From Halopseudomonas sabulinigri (GTDB lineage Bacteria > Pseudomonadota > Gammaproteobacteria > Pseudomonadales > Pseudomonadaceae): DNA of 64,000 bases. How positions within the stretch are numbered: the first letter of the stretch is position 1; each line of letters begins with the position of its first letter. The position numbers and the translations under genes are program-made. The DNA is taken from contig NZ_LT629763.1 of the NCBI RefSeq assembly GCF_900105255.1, positions 3,482,001 to 3,546,000 on the forward strand, written 5' to 3'. Below are positions 1 through 9,432 of the stretch, piece after piece. The notes under the pieces are model-generated. The model saw nothing but the letters and a program-made list of their open reading frames with translations, was not told the DNA's origin and searched no databases.

Positions 1-1
1 C

Positions 2-1450
2 CTTACACTGCCGGCGCCTTTGGGCAAGGACGCCGAAACCGCACTGGATACCAGCCTGGCACTGCAACTGGCTGCTGGCGGCACCCAACGGTGGCACGTG
101 ACCGCGGCCAACGGCCTGGACGCGCGCTTGCTGCGGCAAGCCGAGCAATGGTCCGGTGACCTGCGGTTTCGCAGTGGCGAAGCGCTTATGCCCGTGGTGC
201 CAGGCATGCTGGTCACCGCGCAACTGCCGAGTCTGGACTGGGACGCGTGGCAGCAATGGCAGAAAGGTCTGCCAGGCACCGCCGGAGCAGGAAGCGCAGC
301 GCCTTCTGCGCAGCTGCTGCGCCGCGCCGATATTACCGCGGAACACTTCACCGGCTTTGGTCTGGCGCTGAGCGACCTGCAGGCGAGCGTCCAGCGGGAG
401 GGAAAAGGCTGGCGCCTGGACCTGACTCAAGCCGACGTGGCGGGACGTATTGTGCTGCCTGATGATGCAGCCAAACCGATCGACATCGCCTTGCAACGGC
501 TCAGGTTGGCGGCAACCGAACAGCAGGCCGCTGAACTGCTGCCGGCGATGCAGCCCGACGGTGGCGCGCCGGCAACCGACCCGGTAGATCCGTTGCAGAA
601 CGTCAGCCCATCCACCTTGCCGCCGCTAGACGTTACGATCGAGCAGCTGTCATTGGCCAGCGGCCCCTTGGGGGCGGTAGCCTTCACCTTGCGGCCGGAT
701 GCCACGGGTGCGCGCATCCCCTCATTGTCGCTTGATTTACGCGGCCTCAAGGTGGAGGGCAGCATGGATTGGCGGGAAGAACCGGCACACACGGTATTTG
801 AAGGCACTGTGTCGGCCGAGGATATCGGTCAGGTGCTGACGGCCTGGGAGTACGCGCCCACCATCACCAGTGAGAAATTTACCACCGGGGCCCAGTTGAA
901 CTGGCCCGGCTCCCCGGCGATGTTCAGCCTGCGCCGCTCTTCCGGCAGTCTGGAGGTTGCCGCGCGCAACGGCATGCTGCAGAGTGGGGATAACAGTACC
1001 CAGGCGCTGCGTGTGTTCGGTCTGTTGAACTTCAACTCATTGACCCGTCGTCTACGGCTGGACTTCTCCGACCTGTTCAGCAAGGGCACCGCCTACGATA
1101 CGCTGGACGGCGCGCTTTACGTGGATAACGGCGTGCTGCACAGCGAGAAGCCGGTGGTATTGGAAGGTCCCGGCGTGAAGATGCAGTTTGAGGGCAATCT
1201 CGATATGCGCAGCGATACGGTGGATCTTGGGGTGCTGGTTACCCTGCCGGTGACCAACAACCTGCCGTTAGCCGCCCTGATTGCCGGCGCGCCGCAGATC
1301 GGCGGCGTGCTCTTTCTGGCCGACAAGATTCTCGGCGACAAGGTCGCGCGCTTTGCCTCGGTCAAATACAAGGTAAGCGGCGACTGGAAGCAGCCCAACG
1401 TCGAATTTGATCGCGCCTTTGATGACAAGGCCGCGCTTGAGGGTGAATGA
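2..1450 (+). CDS. yhdP: YhdP-family AsmA-like envelope protein, C-terminal part
   Basis: The reading frame is open from the left edge and ends at 1450, so only the last ~483 residues are present. The family (TIGR02099/YhdP, AsmA-like) consists of very large inner-membrane-anchored periplasmic proteins thought to bridge the envelope and help move phospholipid to the outer membrane. The visible part is rich in alternating beta-strand pattern, and the end, with a hydrophobic stretch before a short basic tail, is typical of the family C terminus. It lies directly upstream of the nitrilase-family gene and tldD in the order usual for Pseudomonas, with only 55 bp before the next start. The family call is fairly secure from order and style; the truncation is a window artefact. 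Confidence 0.82.
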   Translation, partial: LTLPAPLGKDAETALDTSLALQLAAGGTQRWHVTAANGLDARLLRQAEQWSGDLRFRSGEALMPVVPGMLVTAQLPSLDWDAWQQWQKGLPGTAGAGSAAPSAQLLRRADITAEHFTGFGLALSDLQASVQREGKGWRLDLTQADVAGRIVLPDDAAKPIDIALQRLRLAATEQQAAELLPAMQPDGGAPATDPVDPLQNVSPSTLPPLDVTIEQLSLASGPLGAVAFTLRPDATGARIPSLSLDLRGLKVEGSMDWREEPAHTVFEGTVSAEDIGQVLTAWEYAPTITSEKFTTGAQLNWPGSPAMFSLRRSSGSLEVAARNGMLQSGDNSTQALRVFGLLNFNSLTRRLRLDFSDLFSKGTAYDTLDGALYVDNGVLHSEKPVVLEGPGVKMQFEGNLDMRSDTVDLGVLVTLPVTNNLPLAALIAGAPQIGGVLFLADKILGDKVARFASVKYKVSGDWKQPNVEFDRAFDDKAALEGE

Positions 1451-1505
1451 GGGCGCAGTGACCGGGTCGCTGCAGAAATGAACCGCTCGCGGAAGGATGG
1501 ATGCT

Positions 1506-2366
1506 ATGTCAGGTGTTGCCGCAATCCAGATGACCAGCCAGCCAGAGGTGCAGGATAACCTGCAACAGGCGGCCCAACTGATCGCCCAGGCGGCAGAGCA
1601 GGGTGCTGAACTGGTGTTGTTGCCTGAGTGTTTTGCTGCCCTGGGTAATCGCTCCTTGGCCGCCATTGCCGCCGCCGAATTTGGCCCTGAGCGCCCCATT
1701 CGCCGCTTTCTCGCCGAGCAGGCCCGCCAGCACGGTATCTGGCTGATCGGTGGTAGCCTGCCGCTGCCGCGTGAGTCCGGCGGCAAACCCATGGCAACCC
1801 AGTTGGTGCTGGATGAGCAGGGGCATGAGGTGGCGCGTTACGACAAGCTGCACCTGTTTGATGTGGATGTCAGCGATAGCCACAGCACGTACCGTGAGTC
1901 GAATGATTACGCCTTTGGCGATCAACTGGTGTGCCTGGACTCACCGGTAGGCAGACTGGGGTTGAGTATTTGTTACGATGTGCGCTTTCCCGAGCTGTAT
2001 CAGGGATTGCGCCTGGCCGGCGCGGAACTGATAGTGGTGCCGGCCGCGTTCACCGCGGTTACCGGCGCTGCGCATTGGCACGTACTGCTGCGTGCCAGAG
2101 CCATTGAAAGCCAATGTTATGTACTGGCAGCCAATCAGACTGGTACCCATGCGGGCGGTCGCCAGACATTCGGGCACAGTTGCCTTGTTGATCCCTGGGG
2201 CGAGCTGATCGCCGAACTGCCCGAGGGGCCGGGTGTTATTAGCGGCGAGCTGGATCGCGATTTTCTGTGCGACGTTCGCCAGCGTATGCCCATTACCGCA
2301 CACCGCCGTTTTGCACCGCCTGCCGCACCGCAGCCGGTCGCCAAGGAGTCGAGTCAGAATGAGTGA
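1506..2366 (+). CDS. Carbon-nitrogen hydrolase (nitrilase superfamily, Nit-like)
   Basis: A 286-residue cytoplasmic amidase of the nitrilase superfamily. The catalytic Glu-Lys-Cys triad is visible as E41 (in LPECFA), K114 (in YDKLHLFDV) and C156 (in [12 protein letters not shown]). The last motif and overall length fit the Nit1/Nit2-like branch, whose characterised members deaminate damaged glutathione or omega-amides; substrate here is inferred only. An ATG at 1497 is possible, but the GGAAGG Shine-Dalgarno sequence at 1491-1496 abuts it and is spaced properly for the ATG at 1506. The stop overlaps the tldD start (ATG at 2359), implying translational coupling in a yhdP-nit-tldD unit. Confidence 0.88.
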   Translation: MSGVAAIQMTSQPEVQDNLQQAAQLIAQAAEQGAELVLLPECFAALGNRSLAAIAAAEFGPERPIRRFLAEQARQHGIWLIGGSLPLPRESGGKPMATQLVLDEQGHEVARYDKLHLFDVDVSDSHSTYRESNDYAFGDQLVCLDSPVGRLGLSICYDVRFPELYQGLRLAGAELIVVPAAFTAVTGAAHWHVLLRARAIESQCYVLAANQTGTHAGGRQTFGHSCLVDPWGELIAELPEGPGVISGELDRDFLCDVRQRMPITAHRRFAPPAAPQPVAKESSQNE

Positions 2367-3801
2367 TCTAATCAGCCAAGCCGAAAGCGCCCTGTTGCGT
2401 CCTGCCGATCTGACGCCGGATGCGGTGGCCAGTGTGCTCGGCACCCTGGTCGCAGCGCCTGGGGTGGACGCGGCTGACCTGTACTTTCAGCATCAGATCA
2501 GCGAGTCATGGGTGCTGGAAGACGGCATCGTCAAGGATGGCAGCTTTCATGTTGATCAGGGCGTTGGCGTACGCGCCTTGTCCGGCGAGAAAACCGGCTT
2601 TGCCTACAGTAACGATATTCGCCTGGCCGCCCTGAGTCAGGCAGCGGGGGCTGCGCGCTCGATTGCCCGCGCCGGTCAGGCCGGCCGTGTGCAGGCGTGG
2701 CAGCGCCCGGCTTGCACACCCTTGTATGTGGCGGACAACCCGCTGGACGTCATGGCGCAGGCCGACAAGGTGTCGTTTCTGCAGCGCATTGATGCTTACA
2801 CCCGCAGCCTGGACCCGCGCATTACCCAGGTCAGCGTGAGCATGAGTGGCGTGCACGATACGGTAATGGTTGCCGCCAGTGATGGCACTTGGGCGGGTGA
2901 TATCCGCCCGCTGGTGCGTCTCAATGTCAGCGTCATCATCGAGCACAATGGCCGCCGCGAGCGCGGCAGTTCCGGTGGCGGCGGGCGCACCGACTATCAG
3001 TATTTCGAGGCGCAAGAGCGCGCGCTGGGTTACGCCCGTGAAGCGGTGCGGCAAGCGACAGTCAATCTGCAGGCGGTAGCGGCGCCGGCCGGCAGCATGC
3101 CGGTGGTCATGGGGCCGGGCTGGTCCGGCGTATTGCTGCATGAGGCGGTCGGTCACGGTCTGGAGGGTGATTTCAACCGCAAGGGCAGCTCGGCCTACAG
3201 CGGCCGGGTCGGCGAGAAGGTGGCCTCCAGCCTCTGTACCATCGTCGACGACGGCACCCTGCCAGGCCGCCGCGGCTCCCTGACGCTGGACGATGAGGGA
3301 TTGCCGACCAACTGCACCACGCTGATCGAGAACGGCATCCTCAAGGGCTACATGCAGGACAAGTTGAATGCGCGGCTGATGGGCGTGGCCGCGACCGGCA
3401 ACGGCCGCCGCGAATCCTACGCGCACCTGCCAATGCCGCGCATGACCAACACCTACATGCTGGCTGGGGAAAGCGACCCGCAGGAGATCATTGCCTCGGT
3501 GAAGAAAGGCATCTACTGCGCCAACCTGGGCGGCGGCCAGGTGGATATCACCAGCGGCAAGTTCGTGTTCTCTACCAGCGAGGCCTACCTGATCGAAGAC
3601 GGCAAGATAACCGCGCCGGTCAAGGGCGCCACGCTGATCGGCAACGGCCCAGAGGTAATGAATCGCGTCTCCATGGTCGGCACCGACCTGCAACTGGATA
3701 CCGGTGTGGGCGTTTGCGGCAAGGATGGTCAGTCGGTACCGGTAGGAGTAGGGCAACCGACTCTGAAGATCGATCAGATTACCGTGGGCGGGACGGGCTG
3801 A
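2359..3801 (+). CDS. tldD: Metalloprotease TldD
   Basis: A 480-residue protein matching full-length TldD, the zinc-protease subunit that works with TldE (PmbA) to degrade unfolded peptides and mature some modified peptides. The metal-binding HExxxH motif is seen as HEAVGH at about residues 261-266. The C-terminal half carries the family pattern of Gly-rich strands ending in a short conserved segment ([13 protein letters not shown]). The start at 2359 overlaps the preceding stop and is in frame with a longer artefactual extension beginning at 2233. The partner gene pmbA, often downstream in pseudomonads, is not next to it here; a repeat region and an opposite-strand gene follow. Confidence 0.95.
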   Translation: MSDLISQAESALLRPADLTPDAVASVLGTLVAAPGVDAADLYFQHQISESWVLEDGIVKDGSFHVDQGVGVRALSGEKTGFAYSNDIRLAALSQAAGAARSIARAGQAGRVQAWQRPACTPLYVADNPLDVMAQADKVSFLQRIDAYTRSLDPRITQVSVSMSGVHDTVMVAASDGTWAGDIRPLVRLNVSVIIEHNGRRERGSSGGGGRTDYQYFEAQERALGYAREAVRQATVNLQAVAAPAGSMPVVMGPGWSGVLLHEAVGHGLEGDFNRKGSSAYSGRVGEKVASSLCTIVDDGTLPGRRGSLTLDDEGLPTNCTTLIENGILKGYMQDKLNARLMGVAATGNGRRESYAHLPMPRMTNTYMLAGESDPQEIIASVKKGIYCANLGGGQVDITSGKFVFSTSEAYLIEDGKITAPVKGATLIGNGPEVMNRVSMVGTDLQLDTGVGVCGKDGQSVPVGVGQPTLKIDQITVGGTG

Positions 3802-3814
3802 CGCCGGCTTCGCA

Positions 3815-3960
3815 GCTGCAAGCTGCAAGCCTTAAGTTGCAAGTTGAACCCGCGCGGTTGTGAATCGCGTGGATTTAACGTGGGGCTACGCATGGCAGCA
3901 AATCGCGACTAGAAACACTTGACGACCCGTCGCCGAAATTACCCCGTTGCTGCTTGCTGC
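3815..3960. repeat. Paired heptad-repeat arrays between tldD and an asparaginase-like gene
   Basis: Positions 3815-3849 read as five consecutive 7-mers: GCTGCAA, GCTGCAA, GCCTTAA, GTTGCAA, GTTGAAC. Positions 3947-3960 hold two units in the opposite orientation (TTGCTGC twice), ending exactly at the stop codon of the minus-strand gene. The two arrays face each other across about 100 bp with no gene. The same heptad family recurs near 28.9, 48.0-48.15 and 63.0 kb. Confidence 0.8.
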
Positions 3961-4443
3961 TTAGCGCTCCTCAAACCGCCCGGCCAGCCGATTCTTGCGT
4001 ACCTGATCGACCGGGAAAATCCGTCCGCTCATGGCGACGTACACCCCGTGCGGCATGCAGTTCAGGGCGCCCACGGCCAGCCCCAGGTTGAACAGCGCGT
4101 CTGAGTCGCGAAAGCGCGCTGGCTGCATGGCGCCGGTCAGCACTATTACCTTGCCGCTGATATCAGCCAAGCCGGCGCCGGTCACTGTCATGGTGTCGGT
4201 GCCGTGGGTGATCAGGATGTGCTCATAGGGGCAGGCGCTTACCTTGTCATGGATCAGCTGGCGGTCGCGATCGTCCAGCTCCAGGCTGTCCTTTCGGGTC
4301 AGGGATTCGATGTTATAGTCGAAGCCGACCCGCGCCTGCTGTAGCAGCTCGCCGGCGATGGGCTCGCCGATCTGGTATTCGCTGAGCGCGTCGAAATAGA
4401 GTTTGTCCAGCGTGCCGCCGGTACTGAATATCTGTACGAACAT
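3961..4443 (-). CDS. Asparaginase N-terminal-domain-only protein
   Basis: A 160-residue protein that reproduces the N-terminal domain of type I/II L-asparaginases. It carries the nucleophile-containing TGGT motif at residues 8-11 (STGGTLDK) and the second conserved motif HGTDTM. Usual asparaginases are about 330 residues with a C-terminal domain that completes the active site between subunits; that domain is absent, and the frame ends cleanly with charged residues rather than at a frameshift. Short homologues of this kind are, to my knowledge, known in Pseudomonas. Whether it is catalytic is unknown. It is divergent from the GIY-YIG gene with only 18 bp between the start codons. Confidence 0.85.
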   Translation of the reverse strand: MFVQIFSTGGTLDKLYFDALSEYQIGEPIAGELLQQARVGFDYNIESLTRKDSLELDDRDRQLIHDKVSACPYEHILITHGTDTMTVTGAGLADISGKVIVLTGAMQPARFRDSDALFNLGLAVGALNCMPHGVYVAMSGRIFPVDQVRKNRLAGRFEER

Positions 4444-4461
4444 GACCCTTCACTTCCTGAA

Positions 4462-4863
4462 ATGATTGCTATGCCTACCGATACCGCGACCACTGTTGAC
4501 CCTTCTGCGCCGCCGGAGCTGGCAGTGCGTATCTGGTGGGTCTACATGGTGCGCGCGGAGAACGGCCATCTGTATACGGGAATCAGCATAGACCCTGAGC
4601 GCCGCTTCCGGGAACACCTGAGTGGCAAGGGTGCGCGCTTTTTCAATCGCAGCCCGGCCAGCGCGCTGGTCTGGTGGCAGCGCTGCGCAGGGCACGGCGA
4701 TGCCCTGCGCCAGGAGCTGCAGATCAAGGCGCTGGCCAAACGGGCCAAGGAACGACTCATCAGTCAGTTCGATGATCACCAATTTGCCGGCGCGAAGCCC
4801 TGTGCAGCGTCGGGCTCAGCGTCTAAGCTGGGCGCAAACCAACCGGAGACAGAGCATGAGTGA
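4462..4863 (+). CDS. GIY-YIG nuclease-family protein (YhbQ/UPF0213-like)
   Basis: A 133-residue protein whose core begins at about residue 25 with the GIY-YIG signature in degenerate form ([16 protein letters not shown]), followed by the conserved Arg and His (ERRFREH) and a Lys-rich helix ([16 protein letters not shown]). This is the compact single-domain YhbQ/UPF0213 family, related to the UvrC and Slx1 nuclease domain and linked to DNA damage handling. The first ~24 residues are low-complexity, so the true start may lie downstream. Its stop overlaps the next gene's start by 8 bp, so the two are probably co-translated. Confidence 0.88.
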   Translation: MIAMPTDTATTVDPSAPPELAVRIWWVYMVRAENGHLYTGISIDPERRFREHLSGKGARFFNRSPASALVWWQRCAGHGDALRQELQIKALAKRAKERLISQFDDHQFAGAKPCAASGSASKLGANQPETEHE

Positions 4864-5791
4864 TTTGATTCTGCACCACTACCCGCAATCCCCCTTCGCC
4901 GAGAAGGCGCGTTTGATGCTGGGCTTCAAGGGCCTGTCCTGGCATTCGGTGATGATCCCTTCGGTCATGCCCAAGCCGGATTTAACCGCACTGACCGGCG
5001 GTTATCGGCGCACGCCGGTGATGCAGGTCGGAGCCGACATCTATTGCGATACCGCGATGATCGCGCGGCGCCTGGAGCAGGAGAAGGCGACCCCCCAGCT
5101 CTTCCCGGAGGGCCAAGAGGCGGCGGCCATGGGGCTGGCCCAGTTTGCCGACCAGGTGCTGTTCCAGCACGGCGTGGCGATCAACTTTCAGCCAAAGGGG
5201 CTGGCCGAGCGCTTTGCCGGTTTACCCGAGCAGGTGATCAAGGGCTTCATGGCCGATCGTATGGCGCTGTTTGCCAAGGGTTCTGCCAGCCGTCTGGATG
5301 GCGCTGTTGCGCTGTCGCAATGGCCCGCTCTGCTGAGCCGGCTGGAGACGCAACTTCAGCGCGATGGCGATTTTCTGCTGGGTGATTACCCGTGTATCGC
5401 CGACTTTGCCCACTATCACCCGTTGTGGTTTGTGGGCAGCAACGCGGCGGTGGCGAGCGCTCTGGATGGCTACCCGGCGGTACAACGCTGGATGCAACGC
5501 ATGGCAGATATTGGCCATGGTGTAGCCAGTGAACTGTCGGCAGAAGAGGCTATCCGTATTGCCAGCGACGCCGCGCCGACAGCGCTGCCAACTGATGCTA
5601 TTGCCAGCCCCGGCGGCTTTACCAGCGGACAAGCGGTGACAGTCAGCGCGGTGGACTACGGCGCAGATGAGGTGGCGGGGTCGCTGGTGTACGAGGGCGC
5701 CGAGGAAATCATCATTGCCCGTGAAGACGAACGTGCCGGTCTGCTGCACGTGCATTTCCCACGCTACGGTTACCGTCTGGCCGCGGTCTGA
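4856..5791 (+). CDS. Glutathione S-transferase-fold protein with C-terminal extension
   Basis: A 311-residue protein beginning with a thioredoxin-fold GST N-domain (start [18 protein letters not shown], with Ser-Pro at the usual active-site position and a TPVM cis-proline motif). An all-helical C-domain follows to about residue 220, then an extra ~85 residues of beta-like sequence ending in [14 protein letters not shown]. Usual GSTs are 200-230 residues, so the tail is an additional domain of unknown role. The ATG at 4856 overlaps the nuclease stop and fits the GST N-domain; the longer frame upstream is an artefact. A clear terminator follows. Confidence 0.85.
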   Translation: MSDLILHHYPQSPFAEKARLMLGFKGLSWHSVMIPSVMPKPDLTALTGGYRRTPVMQVGADIYCDTAMIARRLEQEKATPQLFPEGQEAAAMGLAQFADQVLFQHGVAINFQPKGLAERFAGLPEQVIKGFMADRMALFAKGSASRLDGAVALSQWPALLSRLETQLQRDGDFLLGDYPCIADFAHYHPLWFVGSNAAVASALDGYPAVQRWMQRMADIGHGVASELSAEEAIRIASDAAPTALPTDAIASPGGFTSGQAVTVSAVDYGADEVAGSLVYEGAEEIIIAREDERAGLLHVHFPRYGYRLAAV

Positions 5792-5809
5792 GTATTCATC
5801 GTTGTGTCA

Positions 5810-5845
5810 AAAGGTCGGCAGATTTTCATCCGCCGACCTTTTTTT
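5810..5845 (+). terminator. Rho-independent terminator after the GST gene
   Basis: A 10-bp perfect stem (AAAGGTCGGC pairing with GCCGACCTTT) with a 12-nt loop and a run of T residues, 19 bp after the stop codon. It closes the GIY-YIG/GST unit. Confidence 0.93.
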
Positions 5846-5937
5846 GACTGCAGCACATCGAAGTGTGTGCTGAATCTCGGTACATCTCGGCGCAGCTTGG
5901 TTAGAATCGCCGCCTTGGACTGGAGAGGGAGCGCAAT

Positions 5938-6447
5938 GTGATCAACTGGTTGGGAAGGCATGCCGTATCGGGTTTGCTGTTGTTCTGCCTGGGCGCGAGC
6001 CCGAGTGCGGTGGCTGAGCCTGAACTGAATGCCGAAACCACCTGCGCGGCGCCACTGCGGGCGTTTCAATCGGAAGTGGCGGGCGCGGTGAATCTGCAGC
6101 GCGACATGCCGGCTCTGCATGCGCAAATGCTGCAACTGCTCAAGCGTTGCCAAAAAGTGGTTGAGCAACAGTTGGCGGAGCTGCAGCAGGATTTTGCCGA
6201 GCTGCCGCCGACATCGCAGTGCCAACAGGGACTGGCGGATCTGCAGCCCTTCGTACCCTTGTTCAGCGAGATGCAACAACAGATCGATAGCCAGAAACTG
6301 ACTACCCACAACGAGCGGCGCAGTGCACTGGACCATTTTCAGGCCATTACACCGGGTTTGCTGCGTACGGTGAATGGCGTCTTTCTGCATCGCTACGCGG
6401 TGTGTCTGCCCGAGGCAGAACTGCGTGCGCAAACTGTTACTCCCTAG
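5938..6447 (+). CDS. Secreted protein of unknown function
   Basis: A 169-residue protein starting at a GTG preceded by GAGAGGGAG. An N-terminal signal peptide is evident (hydrophobic GLLLFCLGASPSAVA, likely cleavage after AVA). The mature part is mostly helical, Gln/Leu-rich and contains four Cys residues (TTCAAPL, LKRCQK, SQCQQG, AVCLPE), which could form two disulfides in the periplasm. I do not recognise the family. It stands alone between a terminator and a LysE-type gene on the same strand; a possible -10 TAGAAT lies at 5902-5907. Confidence 0.65.
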   Translation: MINWLGRHAVSGLLLFCLGASPSAVAEPELNAETTCAAPLRAFQSEVAGAVNLQRDMPALHAQMLQLLKRCQKVVEQQLAELQQDFAELPPTSQCQQGLADLQPFVPLFSEMQQQIDSQKLTTHNERRSALDHFQAITPGLLRTVNGVFLHRYAVCLPEAELRAQTVTP

Positions 6448-6510
6448 CTGTACGTTGTGAGGCTGAAGCGGCCTGCCTAAGCTGGGCACCTAGTCATTTA
6501 CGGGTGTCCC

Positions 6511-7113
6511 ATGAACAGCGAACTGTTGCTGGCGCTGGTGCTGTTTTCTACCGTTGCCTCGATCACCCCGGGTCCGAATAACCTGATGCTGCTGACGTCC
6601 GGCGTCAATGTCGGGTTTCAGCGCACCCTGCCGCACCTTGCCGGAGTCTGGATTGGCTTCTTCGTCATGCTACTGGCGGTGGGCGGCGGATTGGGCGAGG
6701 TTTTTCAGCGCTGGCCGTCGCTGTACGTATGGCTCAAGTGGTGCGGAGCGGCCTATCTTCTTTATCTGGCCTGGCGGGTGGCGACAGCTGCGGCGCCAAC
6801 GCCGACAGAGTCCACGCCGGGCGCGCAGCGGGTGCTGGGTTTCTGGGGCGCGGTCGCGTTCCAGTGGATCAACCCCAAGGCCTGGGTGATGGCGGTCAGT
6901 GCCTTCAGTCTCTATTTCGTGCCCGGCAGCGGCCTGCTGACGGTCTTGCTGATTGCGCTGGTGATCGCCCTGGTCAATCTGCCTTGTGTGTCGCTCTGGG
7001 CGCTGTGTGGTGCGCATTTGCGCGGCTTCCTGCAGCGTCCGCGCAATCTGCGTGTATTCAACGGTGGCGTGGCACTGCTGCTGGTGTTGTCACTGGTTCC
7101 GCTCGCGCTCTAG
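6511..7113 (+). CDS. LysE/RhtB-family amino acid exporter
   Basis: A 200-residue, very hydrophobic protein with about six membrane segments. The family signature lies in the first helix (SITPGPNNLMLLTSG), and a second conserved element is FQWINPKAWVMA at about residues 115-126. LysE/RhtB proteins export amino acids or related small metabolites across the inner membrane; the substrate cannot be told from sequence. Its 3' end overlaps the convergent gene at 7090 by 24 bp. Confidence 0.92.
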   Translation: MNSELLLALVLFSTVASITPGPNNLMLLTSGVNVGFQRTLPHLAGVWIGFFVMLLAVGGGLGEVFQRWPSLYVWLKWCGAAYLLYLAWRVATAAAPTPTESTPGAQRVLGFWGAVAFQWINPKAWVMAVSAFSLYFVPGSGLLTVLLIALVIALVNLPCVSLWALCGAHLRGFLQRPRNLRVFNGGVALLLVLSLVPLAL

Positions 7114-7494
7114 CGCGGGCTCGTCTTCCCAACGTCCCTGCTCGTGCAGTATCAGGCTGTCGCCGAGATAGATGTTGAGCAGCCCATCTTCGGTGATCAG
7201 AAAGCTGCGCTCGGGCGCGTCGAAGCGATAGCCCAAAAAGCGGCAAGGCGTTTCGCCATCGGCACAGGTGGTATGCATGCTACGGCCCTGCAGCATCAGC
7301 GGCTCGCCACTGTGGCGCTCACGCCCCTGCAGGGTGTAGTGGGCGCAGCTGACCTCGCCCTCTGTACAGCGTGAGTCCATCTTCAACTGATAGCTGGGAG
7401 TCACCAGCAGCCGCTCGCCGGCAATCAGCTCGCTGCTCAGCAGCAGGCAAAGCAGGCCGAGTGGCTGGCTCAGGCGGTGCGCGCGGAAAGTCAT
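7090..7494 (-). CDS. Secreted protein of unknown function
   Basis: A 134-residue protein. The ATG at 7494 follows an AAGGAG ribosome-binding site, so the 20-residue upstream extension of the frame is ignored. The N terminus (LSQPLGLLCLLLSSELIAGE) looks like a signal peptide cleaved near ELIA-GE. Four Cys residues occur in two close pairs (CTEGEVSC and CADGETPC), suggesting disulfides. I recognise no domain. It lies downstream of the GST gene at 7514-8116 on the same strand and may be cotranscribed. Confidence 0.62.
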   Translation of the reverse strand: MTFRAHRLSQPLGLLCLLLSSELIAGERLLVTPSYQLKMDSRCTEGEVSCAHYTLQGRERHSGEPLMLQGRSMHTTCADGETPCRFLGYRFDAPERSFLITEDGLLNIYLGDSLILHEQGRWEDEPALERERNQ

Positions 7495-7513
7495 GATCGG
7501 CTCCTTGTCGGTG

Positions 7514-8116
7514 TCAGTTGGTCGGCATTGGCTGGTAGCCCCGGGTGGCTTCAATGCGTGCCAGCCAGGCGCGGATAGCGGGATAGTCGCTCAGGTCGAA
7601 TCCGCCTTCAGGGGCGACATGGGTATAGGCATACAGGCTGATGTCAGCCACGCTGAAGCGGTTGTCTACCAGATAGTCGTTATCTTGCAGTTGCTGCTCC
7701 ATCACCCGCAATGCGCGGTGCCCGCCGGGTTGTTTGGCGTGATATTCCGCGCGGCGCTCTTCCGGTAGCCCCAGATAGCGGCCAATGAAGCGGGCCACGG
7801 CGATATACGGCTCGTGGCTGTACTGTTCAAAAAACTGCCACTGCAGCACCTTGGCCAGGCTGAACCTGTCCTGCGGCAAGAGCGCCGAGCCGCTCGCCAG
7901 GTAGTTGAGGATGGCGTTGGATTCGCTCAGCGTGCGGCCGTCATCGAGCTCCAGCAGGGGCACCTTGGCATTGGGGTTGAGGCGTAAAAAGGCTGGCGTG
8001 CGGGTTTCTTCACGCAGGATGTCTACGTGAATCCATTCGTGCTCCAGCTGTAGCAGATCACACAGCAGTTTCAGCTTGTAGCAGTTGCCGGACATCAGGT
8101 CGCCGTAGATTTTCAT
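7514..8116 (-). CDS. Glutathione S-transferase
   Basis: A 200-residue canonical cytosolic GST: N-terminal thioredoxin fold (MKIYGDLMSGNCYKLKLL, with Ser-Gly-Asn-Cys at the active-site turn), the cis-Pro segment AKVPLLEL, the glutathione-contacting SESNAIL motif, then the helical C-domain. Its ATG overlaps the TGA of the RDD gene upstream (ATGA), so translation is probably coupled; the longer frame reaching 8251 lies inside the RDD gene and is ignored. The likely role is glutathione-dependent detoxification. Confidence 0.92.
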   Translation of the reverse strand: MKIYGDLMSGNCYKLKLLCDLLQLEHEWIHVDILREETRTPAFLRLNPNAKVPLLELDDGRTLSESNAILNYLASGSALLPQDRFSLAKVLQWQFFEQYSHEPYIAVARFIGRYLGLPEERRAEYHAKQPGGHRALRVMEQQLQDNDYLVDNRFSVADISLYAYTHVAPEGGFDLSDYPAIRAWLARIEATRGYQPMPTN

Positions 8117-8598
8117 GCCTGGCCCTCCGCGGCGCTGCGCAGCTCGGTGGTCGGCGCCGGGGCCGGATTGCATACCACCAGGGTGCTGGCGAGCTTGTCG
8201 TGCCAGCCCTGCTTGCGCGGGTCGAAGGCGACCCAAAGCAAACCAAGGCACAAGGGTAGGGTGGCGAGAAAATAGCCCAGGTAACGAATGATCAATTGAC
8301 CGGTGCCCGGGGTTTGCAGGCTGCGCGCGTCTACTACTCGGGCGTGCACGGCCATCTTGCCGGGGGTTGCCTGTTTGGCGCGCCAGAACAGGATCACGGC
8401 AATGGCCGGCGCGACCCAGGTCAGCAGCAGGTCGGCGGTGCCATCCAGCGGCGGCGACTGGTAGGGGTCAAAATATTCCCAGCCGTAGAAATACACCAGC
8501 AGTGGCGTGATCAACAGCATCATCCACAGAGTGTCGATCAGGCTGGCGAGGGTGCGCCGCCAGAAGCCGGCGTAGTGCAATTGGGATTGGGTGGACAT
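8113..8598 (-). CDS. RDD-family membrane protein
   Basis: A 161-residue protein with the RDD domain: an N-terminal Arg-Arg (FWRRTLASLIDT) and Asp in the first helix, two hydrophobic hairpins, and the GKMAVHARVVDA element that usually follows the second helix. Three to four membrane segments are predicted. Function of the family is not settled; some members affect transport or ion homeostasis. It is the first gene of a GST-containing unit. Confidence 0.88.
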   Translation of the reverse strand: MSTQSQLHYAGFWRRTLASLIDTLWMMLLITPLLVYFYGWEYFDPYQSPPLDGTADLLLTWVAPAIAVILFWRAKQATPGKMAVHARVVDARSLQTPGTGQLIIRYLGYFLATLPLCLGLLWVAFDPRKQGWHDKLASTLVVCNPAPAPTTELRSAAEGQA

Positions 8599-8688
8599 AC
8601 AAAGGGACTCCTTGCCGCTGGGTCTTGTGACCCAGCATTCTGCGCAGAAATTCCCTACAGCGAATAGCGTCCAGCAGAAATATATCCC

Positions 8689-9432
8689 TCAGGAATGGGA
8701 GCCAGTCAGCAGATTGCGTGTCGAGCGCTGCTCCATCAGGGTAAAGATAAGCTTGCCCGGTATGGCGTTTTTCCAGGTCAGCAGCAAGGCGCCTTTGAGG
8801 GTCAGCGCACGTCTGCCATTGTCGTCGATCTCGGCGTGGCAGTATCCCAGGCGAACCAGTTCATCCGATTCGCGGGCGATGAAGTCCTCGATCGGCTTGA
8901 AACCCTGATCACCCGGGTAGGGGATCGCTTCTGCGCTATTGGGTAACAGCCCGCGCAAGGCCTGCAGGGTATTGAGCAGGACCTTGAGTTCGTTCACCGC
9001 CGGCAGCCGAACCCCGCGCTTGCAGTCCATGCGCGGGTAGCTCGGCAGCACTGGCGCATTGTGTACGTCCAGCAGCGTACCGTCGGCATACAGTTGGGTG
9101 AACTCGGCGTAGGTGACTTTCTTGCTGCCCGTCGCCATGGTGACCAGCATGGCCGCGGCTTGCTCACGCGGGTGCGCGTACAGCGAGAAATAGCTGGTGG
9201 TGTGATCGTTCTGCAACGCAGAGGAACCAAGATGGTCGAAATCCAGTTCGCGCACCTGTTGATCGAGCCGTTTGAAGGTCGGGTCACGGTCAGCCATGAA
9301 GCGCGCGTCGTCTGCCGGACTGAAACGCACGCGCGCCGGGATTTTCTGCGTACGCAGCACCAGCAGTGGGCCGATCAGATTGGCCAGGGCGAGGGGGATA
9401 ACCAGCAGCGTCAGCAGTAGATTCATCCACAT
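8689..9432 (-). CDS. Membrane-anchored protein of unknown function
   Basis: A 247-residue protein with a single hydrophobic N-terminal segment (LLLTLLVIPLALANLIGPLLV) and a soluble remainder, so probably anchored to the inner membrane with the bulk on one side. No catalytic motif is recognisable. The middle contains conserved-looking short segments (HTTSYFSLYAHP, VLPSYPRMDCKRG). It stands alone, divergent from the ABC transporter genes with a 236-bp spacer in which I see no convincing promoter. Confidence 0.6.
   Translation of the reverse strand: MWMNLLLTLLVIPLALANLIGPLLVLRTQKIPARVRFSPADDARFMADRDPTFKRLDQQVRELDFDHLGSSALQNDHTTSYFSLYAHPREQAAAMLVTMATGSKKVTYAEFTQLYADGTLLDVHNAPVLPSYPRMDCKRGVRLPAVNELKVLLNTLQALRGLLPNSAEAIPYPGDQGFKPIEDFIARESDELVRLGYCHAEIDDNGRRALTLKGALLLTWKNAIPGKLIFTLMEQRSTRNLLTGSHS

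Noticed and set aside
2506-3828. 440-residue open frame antisense to tldD
   Set aside because: Shadow of tldD; His/Ala/Gln-rich translation typical of antisense to a GC-rich gene.
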